DNA from: Mesorhabditis belari
Taxonomy: Eukaryota; Nematoda; Chromadorea; Rhabditida; Rhabditidae
Direction of reading: 5' to 3'
Length of the DNA: 64,000 nucleotides
NCBI GenBank assembly: GCA_958450365.1
Contig: CAUEEP010000742.1
Coordinates: forward strand, 1,070,001 to 1,134,000
The position numbers and the translations under genes were made by a program. The notes beneath the pieces were generated by a model. The model did not search any database and had not been told where the DNA came from. It worked only from the letters and a program-made list of their open reading frames with translations. This document shows positions 24,818-36,809 of this stretch, piece by piece (positions within the stretch are counted from its first letter, which is position 1; the number at the start of each line of letters is the position of its first letter).

Positions 24818-25063
24818 TCAAACTTTGCTTTCAAACTCCAACTTGACATCCACGATGAGCGATTCGAGGGTTTTCAAGAAGGGATTTGAACATGCCAGTC
24901 CCTCACCCCCAAACACATAGCTGACCGGTTTAACCGTAAGTGGCTCGATGAATAGCCCAAAAAAAGAAACTCATCCACGGCAAATCCTGAAGTGTAAAGG
25001 TAGCCTCTTGCGCGTGCATTTTGTACTCCTTTCCCTCAATTTTCCAACCACCGGCACTATTGA
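24818..25063 (-). pseudogene. Unidentified coding-like fragment, frameshifted
   Basis: Behind a CTCAAAAG acceptor the minus strand reads AGGWKIEGKEYKMHAQEATF and so on, then hits a stop. If the seven-A run at 24959-24965 were one base shorter, the frame would continue through LFIEPLTVKPVSYVFGGEGL to a stop at 24818-24820. No start or upstream exon is visible before the facing gene at 25262. It could be the last exon of a decayed gene. Family not recognised. Confidence 0.35.
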
Positions 25064-25261
25064 CTTTTGAGAGAGATTTGCATATTGTAAACTGCATATT
25101 GCAAAACTTTGCATTTATCTATTCTAAACCTGTTATTTGTTTTTTGTTTTTTATATCTTTTTAATTCAATTTTAGATTTTTCAAAGCTATGTGAACACTC
25201 AAAAAAAAAAAAAAATGCTTCAGTGTCAGGATTTTGGGTAAAAAGGTTTCCTGGTTTAAAT

Positions 25262-28136
25262 ATGAAAGATTTAGAATCGTGCTTGCGATTTTATTGTTTC
25301 AAATCGATTTTGTGAATGCTTGCATCAATTTGAGCAGTCTGATGGGTGGCGGGGCACGGGGAGGAGGTGGTTGTGGATGGTAAGTTCATCGATTTTCGAT
25401 ACAACATTCTTTCTAAACATTTATTTCGAAAGAAACCCGGTTCTGGTCTATCTTCTTTGCTAACTTATCAAATAGAGTAGTATTTTAGCTCAAGTAGTAG
25501 CAGTGCTCCATCACCGTCGTGTGGAGGCTCAAATGGAGGCTCGAGTGGTGGGTATGCAGTGCCGCCACCTCCACCACCTCCACCACTCCCATCACCCACC
25601 TCGTACGCTGGTGTCCCGCCAGCCGACTACAAATCAGTGCCAGCACAAGGAAACTATTTAAAGTATGATTTCATTTCAACACTAAGAAATCTCTTTTCTA
25701 GTAGACCACCTGAGCCTGGCTCCTATGTGGCTCACGATTTCTCCTCACCCATCCAACAGATCACTCACCAAATCGTTCAGAACATACCGGCGAGTAAACG
25801 TATGATGTTTTACTTACAATTTACAAGTAGTATGCTAGAAAGGGTGCGTTTTCAAATGAAACTTTGTGCAAACTCTTGATTACTTTTAGCTTTCCCCCGC
25901 CACCTCCATTCTCCCCACCAACGATCGCGTCAAATACCGGCCAATATCAACAACCGCAACAGCCACCTCCATTTCAACCACCTCAACCACCCCAACCACC
26001 CCAACCTCCTCCGCAAATCCACGAAACGATTCACTACCCGGCTCAGCAACCCGTAGTAAGTTAAGACTTTAAAGTTTTCAGTACTTTCAGTTTTATAATC
26101 GATTTTAGAAAACTTTCCAAACACCGGCTCAAGTAATGCCCTCTGGCTACGATCAGGAGGAAAATGATGAGCTAGAGGAGGTGATCAATGCAGTGGATAA
26201 AGGATATCAAATGGTTTATTGCATAAGCTACCATCACCGTAATCCTATCATATCTAGGGCTCATCCCAGCCTCATCTCCAACCCCACCCCGCACACCGTC
26301 ACCCCCAACAGCATCCACTGGCTACTATTCATCAGTGCGCAACTCAGTGCCTCGGGAACAACGTATTAAATCGTACAAGGCCTCTGTGCAGGTTGTTTAA
26401 AGAGAAGAAAATTATAATTATTATAATTGATAAGCTTTTAGGTAAAAACTTCTCACTATCATATGCCTGTGGAGCAGGGAGCTGATTTGGCTGAGTATGA
26501 AGGTGAGTATGAAGGTATGAAAAGAAAGCTTTCTCTCAAAACGAACTTTAGAACCAGATGAGGCAGTTGAGGCAGTTGAGTTAATCAATGAACCTCAAGA
26601 GAAACCTGTGAAGCAAATTTTCTCACAAGCTGGATATGATGAGTGCGTTCATTTCTTCTTTATAAATAACTTTTCGATTTCAGAGAACCCGATGTGGCTG
26701 TGAAAATGGAGCTGGTAAAAGAGCAAGAGGCGATCGATCAATCAATGAACCATCTCGATCAAATGCGGTAAGTTTGATTCAAAAAGTGAAAAAAAAGGGA
26801 ATTTCTTTACAGCTTTTCGATAAAGTATTTGAATTTGAATTTAATTTAATTAGAAATTCTAATTAGAAATCCTCTTTTCAGTGAAAGCGATTACGATCTG
26901 GAGGAAGAGCTCTCAAAGTATGAGACATCACCTCGTATTCTTCCACATAAACCTTTCCCCACTCCTCCATCAGTTTCCCGATCTTTTTCATCATCAATCA
27001 ATCCTCCTCTTCCCAGTATTCTTCCTCATCCAATTCTACGAAAATTCGAAAAAGTTTGTCCTTTTATCTAATAAGCTAAAATTGTACTGTAGTAGTAACT
27101 TAGTTTACAGCTTTTTAGATGAGTTTTTAGACTTATTGACTGTAGAATGACTCAAATAGACTGTAGAATGACTCAAATTGACTGTAGAATGACTCAAATA
27201 GACTGTAGAATGACTCAAATAGACTGTAGAATGACTCAAATAGACTGTAGAATGACTCAAATCAGACTTATTGACTGTAGAATGACTGAAATAGACTGTA
27301 GAATGACTGTAGAATGAAATCAACCCATAAAACAACCCTTTCTATAGCTCGATATCCAATTTTTTCAGGTAGATATCTACACTGGCCCCATTGAGACAAC
27401 AACCATCTCAATCAGTACAACCATCACAACCACCGTTGTACCCCCATGGAAACCAACAGGCTCCAGAACCACCGAATCCATCACCCCACCGCCAATTCTC
27501 GTCGACCCATTCGTGAAGCACTCGTTTACTGATAGCTCTACTCTTTCCACTAAAGCAACAATGAATGAAGAACCATCAACAGTAGTCATCGAACCGTCTA
27601 CTATAGCTACCGTACACCAACCAGACCTAACAAAACCTGAGTATGATCAACAATCGTTACTACCTACTGTAGGTATTGTGCCACCGCTGGACCCAAATAA
27701 ACCAGAATATGACCCGTATCAACCGTTTAATCCAACGAATTTTGACGCAGAAACAGGGGATTCAGGATTCGATGTAAACTTTCCGCCACAATCCTTTGAA
27801 CATTCGGAATTGGAGGAATTCGCAGCGGTGACTTCAAAAGCTTTCGAGCCATCACATCCCGGGTTTGGGCCTCGAGATTATCCTTTATATCCGAACGATT
27901 TTTCTAAAAATGATCTTGGATATAAGTTTTTGAAAGATTCAGTGACGAAAAAACCAGAAAATGATGAGGAAACGAATCTCACGTATCGAGAAGCATTGAT
28001 AAAGAAATTCTCGAAAAATTTAGGAAAAAAGCGAAACTCAAGAATGTACAAATATACCCCACCGAAAGTGAATCTTCGAGAGAAAAAGTGGAAAGGAAAA
28101 GGCACATTGAAGAGGTTTATGGAGGAGAAATTCTGA
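25262..28136 (+). CDS. Secreted Pro-rich protein with Gly/Cys-rich N-terminus, two apparent frameshifts
   Basis: From about 25270 the open frame reads RIVLAILLFQIDFVNACINL, a signal peptide, then GGG-rich and CGCSSSS. ATG 25262 is out of that frame; one more A in the AAA at 25265-25267 would correct it. Later exons are Pro/Gln-rich (PPPPPPPP, then QPPQPPQPPQPPP), then acidic, then basic, ending GTLKRFMEEKF at TGA 28134-28136. The exon at 26258 fits only if the G run at 26257-26259 were one base longer. The final exon (27370-28136) is Thr/Ser/Pro-rich and could belong to a separate gene. The N-terminus resembles ground-like proteins, but I see no ground-like domain. Probably extracellular; function unknown. 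Confidence 0.6.
27120..27320. repeat. 22-bp minisatellite GACTGTAGAATGACTCAAAT
   Basis: About nine units of roughly 22 bp in the last intron of the Pro-rich gene. They create a false serine/threonine/histidine repeat frame on the minus strand. Confidence 0.92.
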
Positions 28137-28257
28137 TTTCAACAAGCTTATTTAACAGCTGGCATTGCTGGCAGATAGGCATTGCTTTTGAGTTGAGTTT
28201 TTAGCTTTCTATTGTACATTTAATCTAGACTAACCACCAAGAATCGAGCTTGAGCTT

Positions 28258-28418
28258 AAGTTGACAGTTGACAGTTGACAGTTGGCAGTTGACAGTTGAC
28301 AGTTGGCTGTTGACAGTTGACAGTTGACAGTTGACAGTTGACAGTTGACAGTTGACAGTTGGCAGTTGACAGTTGACAGTTGACAGTTGACAGTTGACAG
28401 TTGACAGTTGGCTGTTGA
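28258..28418. repeat. (TTGACAG)n heptamer repeat
   Basis: More than 20 TTGACAG heptamers, with a few TTGGCAG and TTGGCTG variants, between two convergent secreted-protein genes. Confidence 0.93.
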
Positions 28419-28651
28419 GCTGCTTTCGATGTGCTTTATTGATAGGAAATTGATCTAATTTTCTTTACAGTAAAGTAATCTCGTCTTTATTTCATTCTAA
28501 GATGTCGCTAAGCAGACTTTTATTGTACTTAGTGTGATTGTTTGTTTGTTTCACATGTCTATAGGAATTCTTTTCTTTTAGACGGGTTCGTCGCTTGATT
28601 TTATTCACAACTATCATTATACTTATTAAAAATAAAAGATATATTGAAACT

Positions 28652-29730
28652 TTATTCAAAAATCCTCCATTTCTTTGCCAATTTTCGCAATTTTCTCTTT
28701 AATTTGAGCTTTTTAAGAAGCGCTTGTCGATGGCGTTCTCTTGAATCACCTGCAATTTGAAATATATTAATTTGATGTCTATTTCTATTAATTTAAATCT
28801 ATTGCTATTAATTTGTAGTCTATTAATATTAATTAGAAGTCTTGAAGTCTATTACCATTAATTTGAAGTCTATTTCTATTAATTTGAAGCCTATTACTCT
28901 TAATTTGAAGTCTATTATCATTAATTTAAATCTATTACTATGAATTTGATGTCTATTAATATTAATTTGAAGTCTATTCCTATTAATTTGAAGCCTATTA
29001 CTATTAATTTGAAATCTATTACTATTATCTAATACTTTCTAAGAATTTGATGATTTTGGAAACTTTTTGATAGATAAAATACAAATTTGAAGAGAAAAAA
29101 ATGATTAAAGTTACCACAACTACTTACTTACCACAACCTCCAGCAGCTCCAACTGATCTGCCACCACCACCACTACCACCACCACCACCACCGCATCCAC
29201 CCGAACCACACCCACCTAGGATTTTGAGAATTTTGATAATTGACTGATAATTGATAAACATTGCTATGTAAAGCTCCTATGAAATGTGCTTATCCACCTC
29301 CACACCCACTCTTGCCCATTCCACAAGACTCCGGTGCACCACAACAACATGGATATGATGCAAAAACGGGTGCTGGCTCAACTCCATTACAACCTAGAAA
29401 ATAGCATTTTTTAAAGCACTTCATCCGTCCACAAATGTCCACAAATACAAGAAAAAAACGCCTCAAAAGTAAAACAAATATTGTAACTAAAAGAGAGAAT
29501 TATATAATTTTTTTTTTAAAATTACCCTCAGCTGCGCACGGTGGACTTGGCTCGGGCAATGGTGGTGGCATGAAAGGAGGCGCTGTTGGGGGTGGATTAC
29601 TGGAAAAATTTGATTGATTCTGAAATTTCAGAAATTTCCTTTTATACCATTGCATTGCTGAGAAGAGACATTGCTGGAGGGAATTCTCGAGGAAACACGA
29701 GAGAATTATCAAGAGAATCGGGAGAAACAT
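28652..29730 (-). CDS. Secreted Cys/Gly/Pro-rich protein (5 exons)
   Basis: Met 29730 begins MFLPILLIILSCFLENSL, a signal peptide; an in-frame Met at 29775 is possible but gives a poorer start. A 49-nt intron joins SAMQ to CNPPPTAPPFMPPPLPEPSP. Then come YPCCCGAPESCGMGKSGCGG, a Gly-rich stretch (CGGGGGGSGGGGR) and a very basic tail (ALLKKLKLKRKLRKLAKKWR), stop at 28652. It faces the Pro-rich gene tail to tail. The Cys/Gly/Pro composition is like N-terminal parts of ground-like proteins, but the ground-like domain is absent. The Lys/Arg tail is odd for a secreted protein. Function unknown; a cuticle role is only a guess. Confidence 0.65.
28770..29035. repeat. TATTAATTTGAAGTCTATTAC-like tandem
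   Basis: About 12 imperfect 18-24 bp units in the last intron of the preceding minus-strand gene. Confidence 0.88.
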
Positions 29731-29799
29731 AAGGAATAGTAGGAAAATTTGATGAATTTGATGAATTAAATGCAATAGTTTAACTCGATTAGATATTAG

Positions 29800-30071
29800 A
29801 TTTGAATAGAAATATGGGAAATTGTTTATCTAAAGCTTAGCTAAAGCCAATGAAGTGACACTGACCTTGTGAGGAGCTTGTCTTTGAGAAAAAGTGAAAG
29901 CAATATCAATCCATTTCTCTTTTTTTCTTATGATGTTTATTTAGTGAAAGTGTTTTTTCTTTGTTTTTCTTTGCTTTTACAAGCATTTTGATTTGAATAG
30001 AAATATGGGAAATCGTTTATCTGATGCTTAGCTAAAGCCAATGAAGTGACACTGACCTTGTGAGGAGCTCT
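29800..30071. repeat. Two direct copies of an 81-bp sequence
   Basis: 29800-29880 and 29991-30071 are nearly identical, running from TTTGAATAGAAATATGGGAA to TGACCTTGTGAGGAGCT. The 110-bp spacer is AT-rich. Confidence 0.88.
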
Positions 30072-30248
30072 GATTAAAACTAACTTTGCTTTGATTAAAA
30101 GTAAAGACTTTGAATCGACTTTCATGTACAAACAAACTCGTAGCATTGTTTTTCTTTTTATTTATTTCTTTTTATTCTATCTAACAATGATGATGATGAT
30201 GATGATAATTATTCTTTTATTTTATCATTTCATAAGGCATTTTAATTA

Positions 30249-31202
30249 CAGGGTGCGGCCAAAATATCCGGCTGAACGTACTTTTTGCCATAATACTGCG
30301 AAAACTCATTTATTCACGCTTCTTTTTATGTTTATGCATTTTTTTATTCTTTTTTATATGTTTCAATTATTTTTTTGATAAATAAGTGATTTTTTTGATA
30401 AATAAGTGAAACAAAGACTTAAGAAATGCAAAGTTTTGTTGCGGCGTTTGAAGGGTGGCACGCATCGGAGGGTTCTCTGGTCGGATGAAGCGCCATTCAC
30501 AATTGAGCAGGAATCCAACAAGCAAAATAATCGGATTCTAACAAAAGATGTTGCCACGGCAAATTCTCAGGGAAGAATTGTCCAAAAATCGGCTCATCCA
30601 AAATCGTTGATGGTTTGGGCCGGGGTGACCGCTGATGGAAAAACACCTCTTGTTTTTGTGCAGCCAGGTGTGAAAATTGATCAAAATTACTACGAAAAAG
30701 AAATTTTGATGAGGCATATGAAGCCTTGGGCTGATAATCACTTTTCTGGAGCACCTTGGATCTTTCAACAAGATTCTGCACCAGCACATCGTGCAAAAAA
30801 GACCATGGAGTGGTTTGCCAAGCAAAACGTGGATTTCATTACCCCGGAAGAATGGCCTGCAAATTCACCTGACATCAATCCTATGGATTTCGCCATATGG
30901 GGGAATCTTGAAGGCAAAGGTCTCATCAGCTCCACATGCTAATTTGGATGATCTGAAAGCCACCCTTATCAAGGAATGGGCAAAAATCCCCGTTGAGACT
31001 CTCCGTGCCGCGGTCGACGATATGCCGAAGCGACTTAGGGCTTGCATGAAGGAAAAAGGAGGAAACTTTGAGATTTAACTGTTTTTATTTTGTTATTTGG
31101 ACTGTTGTTGTTATTTTCAGTAAAATTCTATAAAGCTTTTCTGCTAATTTTCTGAAGACCAGTCGGTCTTTTCATCGCCGGATATTTTGGCCGCACTCCC
31201 TT
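30249..31202. mobile_element. Tc1/mariner-superfamily element, DD37D (maT-like), internally deleted
   Basis: The left end CAGGGTGCGGCCAAAATATC and the right end, its near reverse complement, each abut TA. The length of about 950 bp is less than the usual 1.3 kb. The region encoding the DNA-binding N-terminal half of the transposase is missing. Confidence 0.88.
30406..31078 (+). pseudogene. DD37D transposase fragment, frameshifted
   Basis: Only the catalytic half remains. The first Asp is in VLWSDEAPF, the second in IFQQDSAPAHR. The third is the Asp in SPDINPMDFAIWG, 37 residues after the second, hence DD37D. The G run at 30899-30903 shifts the frame right after this motif; the C-terminal part (APHANLDDLKATLIKEW to KEKGGNFEI) continues in the next frame to a stop at 31078. 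With no helix-turn-helix region and a broken frame, it cannot be autonomous. Confidence 0.88.
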
Positions 31203-31737
31203 TAAACCCATATTTCTCTCAGTATTGGACTATTCATTGTACCCTATATTAATTGGGGTCCAAAAGGAGGTTGAAAAATAGTGTAGTGCACCCTCAAAAA
31301 TTTGCATTTATTGTTCCCCCTTTTTCATCTCAACCTTTTTGACTGAATATCTTTTATGTTTATGTTGCATTCTAAGCTATTAAACCAACCAAGAAGCGGG
31401 CGGTTTTTTTTATTCAAATTTTTAAAATTTTTCCCATGAAAAAGTTAGCAAAAAACTAAAATTGTTGTGCAAAGTGCCAAAACATCTTTTTGTTGTTTCT
31501 ACACGTTGTTTTAGTGGTACATTAACTCAAATTTTCTTACGAATTCCGCGCAAAGCTATAGTCATTTTTTGCTCTTACATACCTGTATAAAGTTTGAGAT
31601 TGACTTACCTTTTGTGGCGCTTAACTTTATTGTTATCAAAGCTCAATCCTAGAAAATAATCCATCATGTTCGATTTTAATATTATTTATTAATTTTTTTT
31701 TTTACAATTGTCCAAATAATATTTTCAAATAGTTTTT

Positions 31738-31800
31738 TTTTTTAGGGAGGGTTTTCGGAGGGGGTGTTTGGTGGGTTTTGGGGGGTTCGTGGGGGTTTTC
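31738..31800 (+). other. G-rich tract with quadruplex potential
   Basis: G runs of 3, 5, 3, 6 and 5 separated by short T-rich loops. It sits in otherwise AT-rich intergenic DNA about 400 bp from the poly-C tract, where G runs lie on the other strand. The rest of 31203-32130 holds A/T runs and nothing else I can name. Confidence 0.75.
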
Positions 31801-32124
31801 AAGGATGGATCCCAAAATCAGCAACCCGGCAGCTGCGCGAACATATTCAATGATGTTGCCGAGGGGTTTTCGTGTGAATCGGATGCACCATCCGCGAAAA
31901 AGCGACGATGTTTCGTCGTTCAAAAAAAGCTGAAAATTTAAAAATAAAGGAATAAGTTTTTAAAAAATTTTGAAAAAAAAAAAAAAAAAATATTAAAAAA
32001 ACAAAAAAAAAAAATAAAGAAACAAAAAAAAAATAAAGGAAAAGGAAAAAAAACGATCTCCATTTCAAGCATCTCCAGTTAATAGATATTACAATAACTC
32101 GTTATCTAATGACCTCTCTGATCT

Positions 32125-32800
<676 letters not shown>

Positions 32801-32940
32801 CCCCTTTCACCCTAAACGATTTCGAGAGGAAAAATTGTGAGTAATGAATTCGAATTCGAATCTTTTATCTTTCAAAGAACTCTCATCTGCACAATCACAC
32901 AAAGAAAAAGAAAAACATTCGAATAAATCAAAAATTTCAT

Positions 32941-35911
32941 TTATATTTCGAGATTTTCCACAAATTCGATCCATTCTTCATGAATGTTTGGCTTTTCGAA
33001 GGAAAAACTCCGATAATCCGACTCATAGCTCGCTAAAATATAAGCCAAAGTATGAGGATTTCCTAAAATTTCCTTTCTCCAAATCTCGTATTGTGTATGA
33101 TTTCGATTGGGATTCGTTTCACCGTTTAGCAAACGCTCGAGAGCCTGAAATCATTGAGTTTTCACAAACAAGCAACAACACTATCAACTTTTAAACTCTT
33201 TAAACTCTTTAAAACGTCTCTTTCAACGTCTAAAGCTCATACTACAAATGGAAAATACTTGAAAATGAAAATAAGAATCTTATGATCTTTAAAATCTAAA
33301 ATTTCATGTCTTTTTTTTTTCAAAAGAAAAATAAAGCTATTATTTACGAAGCTAATTAGTCTGATTTTTACCAGAAAGAAAGATAAATCTCTGTTCTTCA
33401 TTCCACTTTTTAGCGCTTTTGAAAAGCTTTTGTTTTGGCAATTTTTCAAAGATTCAAAGAGAAGTAGTCTAAATTGTTAAATTGTTAAAAAGCAAAACTC
33501 GCTGAGAACTATGTTATTTGTAAAATCGATTTGAAATTAAAGAGAAGTAGTCAGAGATTCAAAGAGAAATAATCAAAATTGTTAAAAATCGTTTAATTAT
33601 CAACTTTTCCAATGAAAAATTAGCATTAATTTTGTTTTTTTTTTCCTCAATCGCGACTTATCGAAGCATATACATGTCGTAACCGTTTAACCAAATAAAG
33701 CATATATATGTCGTAACCGTTTACGAAATTTAGCCACTAACGAATGATTCGTTGACGGCTAGTGTTCAACCTATATCTATATTTATATTAATGGTTTTTA
33801 GATGAATAAATCATTTATATTAATGACTTAATGGCATTTGTTCAATCTATGCAAAAAGATTTGTTCAAAAGTTCGAGAAAAAAGAAAATTTAAAATCGAT
33901 TTTACGAATAACGTAGCTTGCAAAAGTTTACATAATACACAATAAATACAAATAATGTCAGCGAGTTTCGCCTTTTAACAATTTAACAATTTAACAATTT
34001 TGATTATTTCTCTTTGAATCCCTGAACAATTGCCAAAACAATTGCCAAAACAAAAGCTTTGCAAAAAAAGCTGAAAAGTGGAATGAATCTTTCTCTCTGG
34101 AAAAAATTAGACTTATTTTAATAGCTTCTTTTATCTCATAAAAAAACTTGATATAAGTGATATATACTTGAAAAGTTAAACAATATCATTTAAAGGTAGG
34201 TTTTCATTCCAAAAAAACAAGCATACCGGATTCTCTCTGATAGTATCTAATGATTCTCCTAAATTCCTCGAAATCTCGAGAACCGCTTATCAGAACCTAT
34301 CGATGTGGGGTCGGAAAATGTGGCTGACGATGAGATCTTGTCGGGGATTTGAGTGTTGGACTTCTGGGAGAGTTTGGGAACCGCCAAATAGTGATCAACT
34401 CGGCTCGACCACTACTATTAGAGAGAAGACGGTCATTTTGACCTTAGTAACATTGTCTTTTCCAATTCAACTAACTCGTTTCGAGTACTCGATCGGAATG
34501 CCGGCTTGATCGAAAATCTTCTGCATTTGTGCCATATTTAATAAACGATTCGGCGAATAATAAACGACTTCATAGAGATCTCGATTCAAACCGATATCAC
34601 AATACCTAAAGTTTCAAAAGTTCTTTTTTCCTTTTTAAAGATTTAAAAACAAAACCCTCACCAAGTATGTGGCTCAAAATGGTGTTTAAATTGATTCAAA
34701 TCATTTAATCCAATCGGTTCCCTCTCATACATCAACATCTCGTAGACAAGTTGTGCTGTCACGTGAATTGAATCCGTTCCCTGGCCGCAATTCTTGTACA
34801 AGCTGGAAACTCTTTTTGGGTAACAATAATTTGTTTTTTTTTCTTTTTTTCAATTTCCACATTTCTGTGCTATTTTTTTTCTCGAACTCACCCACAAACA
34901 TAGCCAAACATTGACGTGAAACGATCGATCGGATCACGAACAACAATGAAATGAGTGGGCTCGCCCATTGAATCATCCCATTCATCATTCATTTCGTCAA
35001 TCCAATCAAACCAAAGATGATTTTCGCAGAATCTATTTACTTCAAGCTTACAAAATTCAAAATAAAGAAAATAAACTGCTTTTTAATAGCATTCATCTTT
35101 GTTTATCTACTGTTTTAGTAAAACAATAGTTTAAAAAGATTTAGAGTTTGTAGATCTAGTAGTACAATAGCTGAACAAGATCTAGAGTTTAGAGATCTAG
35201 TAGAACAATAGCTGAACAAGATTTAGAGTTTGTAGATCTAGTAGAACAATAGCTGAACAAGATTTAGAATAAAACTTCCAATGAAAATTAGCTATCAATT
35301 TGGAAAGAGATGTTGTTTTCTAGCTGTAAATGATCAAATCTTTTGACTGACTCATGAAATAGTTGATCATCTTGATGATTGTACGGTTTTCCAAGTTTCT
35401 TCCAAATGAGCGTTAACTCGCAAAGGATCTAAAAATGACGATTGACAGAAATTTAATCAAAAAACGTTTACCTGTTTCGTCATCCTTGACATATTTTTCG
35501 GGATTGATGCAAAGTGTAATTTGCCAACAATCTGTTGAAAATGAATATGTGGAAAAAAGAAAGATAAATAAAAGATAAAGATAAAAGATAGAAAGATAAA
35601 AGATAGAAAGATAGAAAGATAAACTTGCCAAGTATGAGCAATATGGATCACTTTTAATTGGCACCGGTTGAAGATCTGATTGATCATTGATAAAACTAAA
35701 ATGGTAATGTTTAACGTCTCCATTTCCTCTTTTCTCAAGACAAATCAATCTCTAGAGAAATTCAATGCACTAGAATATCTTCGTTTACAGAGTTTTAAAC
35801 ATAAAGTACAAAAAGTACAAAAAGTACAAATGTTTACCGTTTAATCAAGTAAACGATTGGTGTCAAGGTGAAAATGATGAGAAATATCATCAATAGCAAT
35901 GAGCGATACAT
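32941..35911 (-). CDS. Nematode carbohydrate sulfotransferase (type II membrane, 8 exons)
   Basis: Transfers sulfate from PAPS to glycans in the Golgi. Start Met 35911 gives MYRSLLLMIFLIIFTLTPIV, a short cytoplasmic end plus signal anchor. The PAPS 5'-phosphosulfate loop is SIPKNMSRM and the 3'-phosphate motif is VVRDPIDRFTSMF, followed by VCGLYKNCGQG. Further exons carry HFEPHTWYCDIGLN and NMAQMQKIFDQAGI, ending at TAA 32941-32943. All eight exons join in frame with no frameshift. The intron at about 33143-34470 contains a decayed MITE (34226-34432). Glycan substrate cannot be told from sequence. Confidence 0.87.
34226..34432. mobile_element. MITE, family B copy 2 (diverged)
   Basis: Ends CCGGATTCTCTCTGATAGTA and CTACTATTAGAGAGAAGACG are degenerate relatives of the 40251-40468 element, with a shared interior (AATTCCTCGAAATCTCGAGA, AACCGCTTATCAGAACCTAT). 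It lies in the sulfotransferase intron. Confidence 0.82.
35125..35270. repeat. 41-bp tandem, about 3 copies
   Basis: Units of AGATCTAGTAGAACAATAGC then TGAACAAGATTTAGAGTTTG, in a sulfotransferase intron. Confidence 0.88.
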
Positions 35912-36139
35912 TTTAGATTAGAAATCAATTCAAATTTCTCCTAGAAATCGAGATTTTAGAGATAGATTTTCGATAATAAACAATCTGGTCATCTTTTTAA
36001 TATATCTATTATTCAAATGTTGTTATTTTTTTAAAACATTTTCCATCAAAACATTCATCTAGTTCAACTTTAAAGTTTGATCGGTTATTTTTGAATAAAC
36101 AACATTATAAATCAAGCTCATTTTTTCCGCATAACAAAG

Positions 36140-36260
36140 CTAGAAGTTAAGCTAGATGCTAAGCTAGAAGCTAAGCTAGAAGCTAAGCTAGAAGCTAAGC
36201 CAAAAGCTAAGCTAGAAGCCAAGCCAAAAGCTAATCCAGAAGCTAATCCAGAAACTAAGC
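36140..36260. repeat. AAGCTAGAAGCT tandem
   Basis: About ten 12-bp units in the divergent intergenic region 35912-36809 between the sulfotransferase and the spectrin/Ig gene. Confidence 0.9.
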
Positions 36261-36809
36261 TTTTGAGTCAGTCTTAATCACAAAAGTACTCAAGAAACCA
36301 CTTTTAACATTGATCTAACTAATTCAAAACCATGCACAGATCTGTTTTTATTAAATTTCCCTTTTTAATGTTGAAACTAGAATTTGAAATTGTAAATTCA
36401 TCATTGTTCTAGCTATTGTAGATGAAATTAGACTATTTGTTCTTATTTTGACTAGCACCTTGGGCAGGAAACATCTTGAAACAATCGAAGAGTGTTCTTC
36501 GCTTGCTCTGCTCAACTCTTTGTGATCTAGATCTCTTTCTTGTGCTTTTCCTTTCCCTCTTGCTCATCCCCCATCCATTCTTTCTTCAATAGCTAGACCC
36601 CTCAGCTGCTGTAATCTGGGGAGGGGTGTCCCTCTCTCCATCATCCGATCCCCCACTCTTTCCCCCACTCGATTTCCTTCGTGTGTCCCACCTATCTCCT
36701 TGAGGATATATTTAGTAAATAAAGACTTTTTTACTATTCTTTTGTTAATCCTTAAAAACTTAAAAACTATTTGATTTTTAATAGTGTAGCTAATTGTTTT
36801 TGTAGAACG

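Noticed and set aside
27105..27335. Ser/His/Thr repeat protein on the minus strand
   Set aside because: A translation of the 22-bp intronic minisatellite.
31702..31923. 73-codon minus-strand ORF starting MNDETSSLFRGW
   Set aside because: Its second half reads the G-rich tract; no homology or exon context could be seen.
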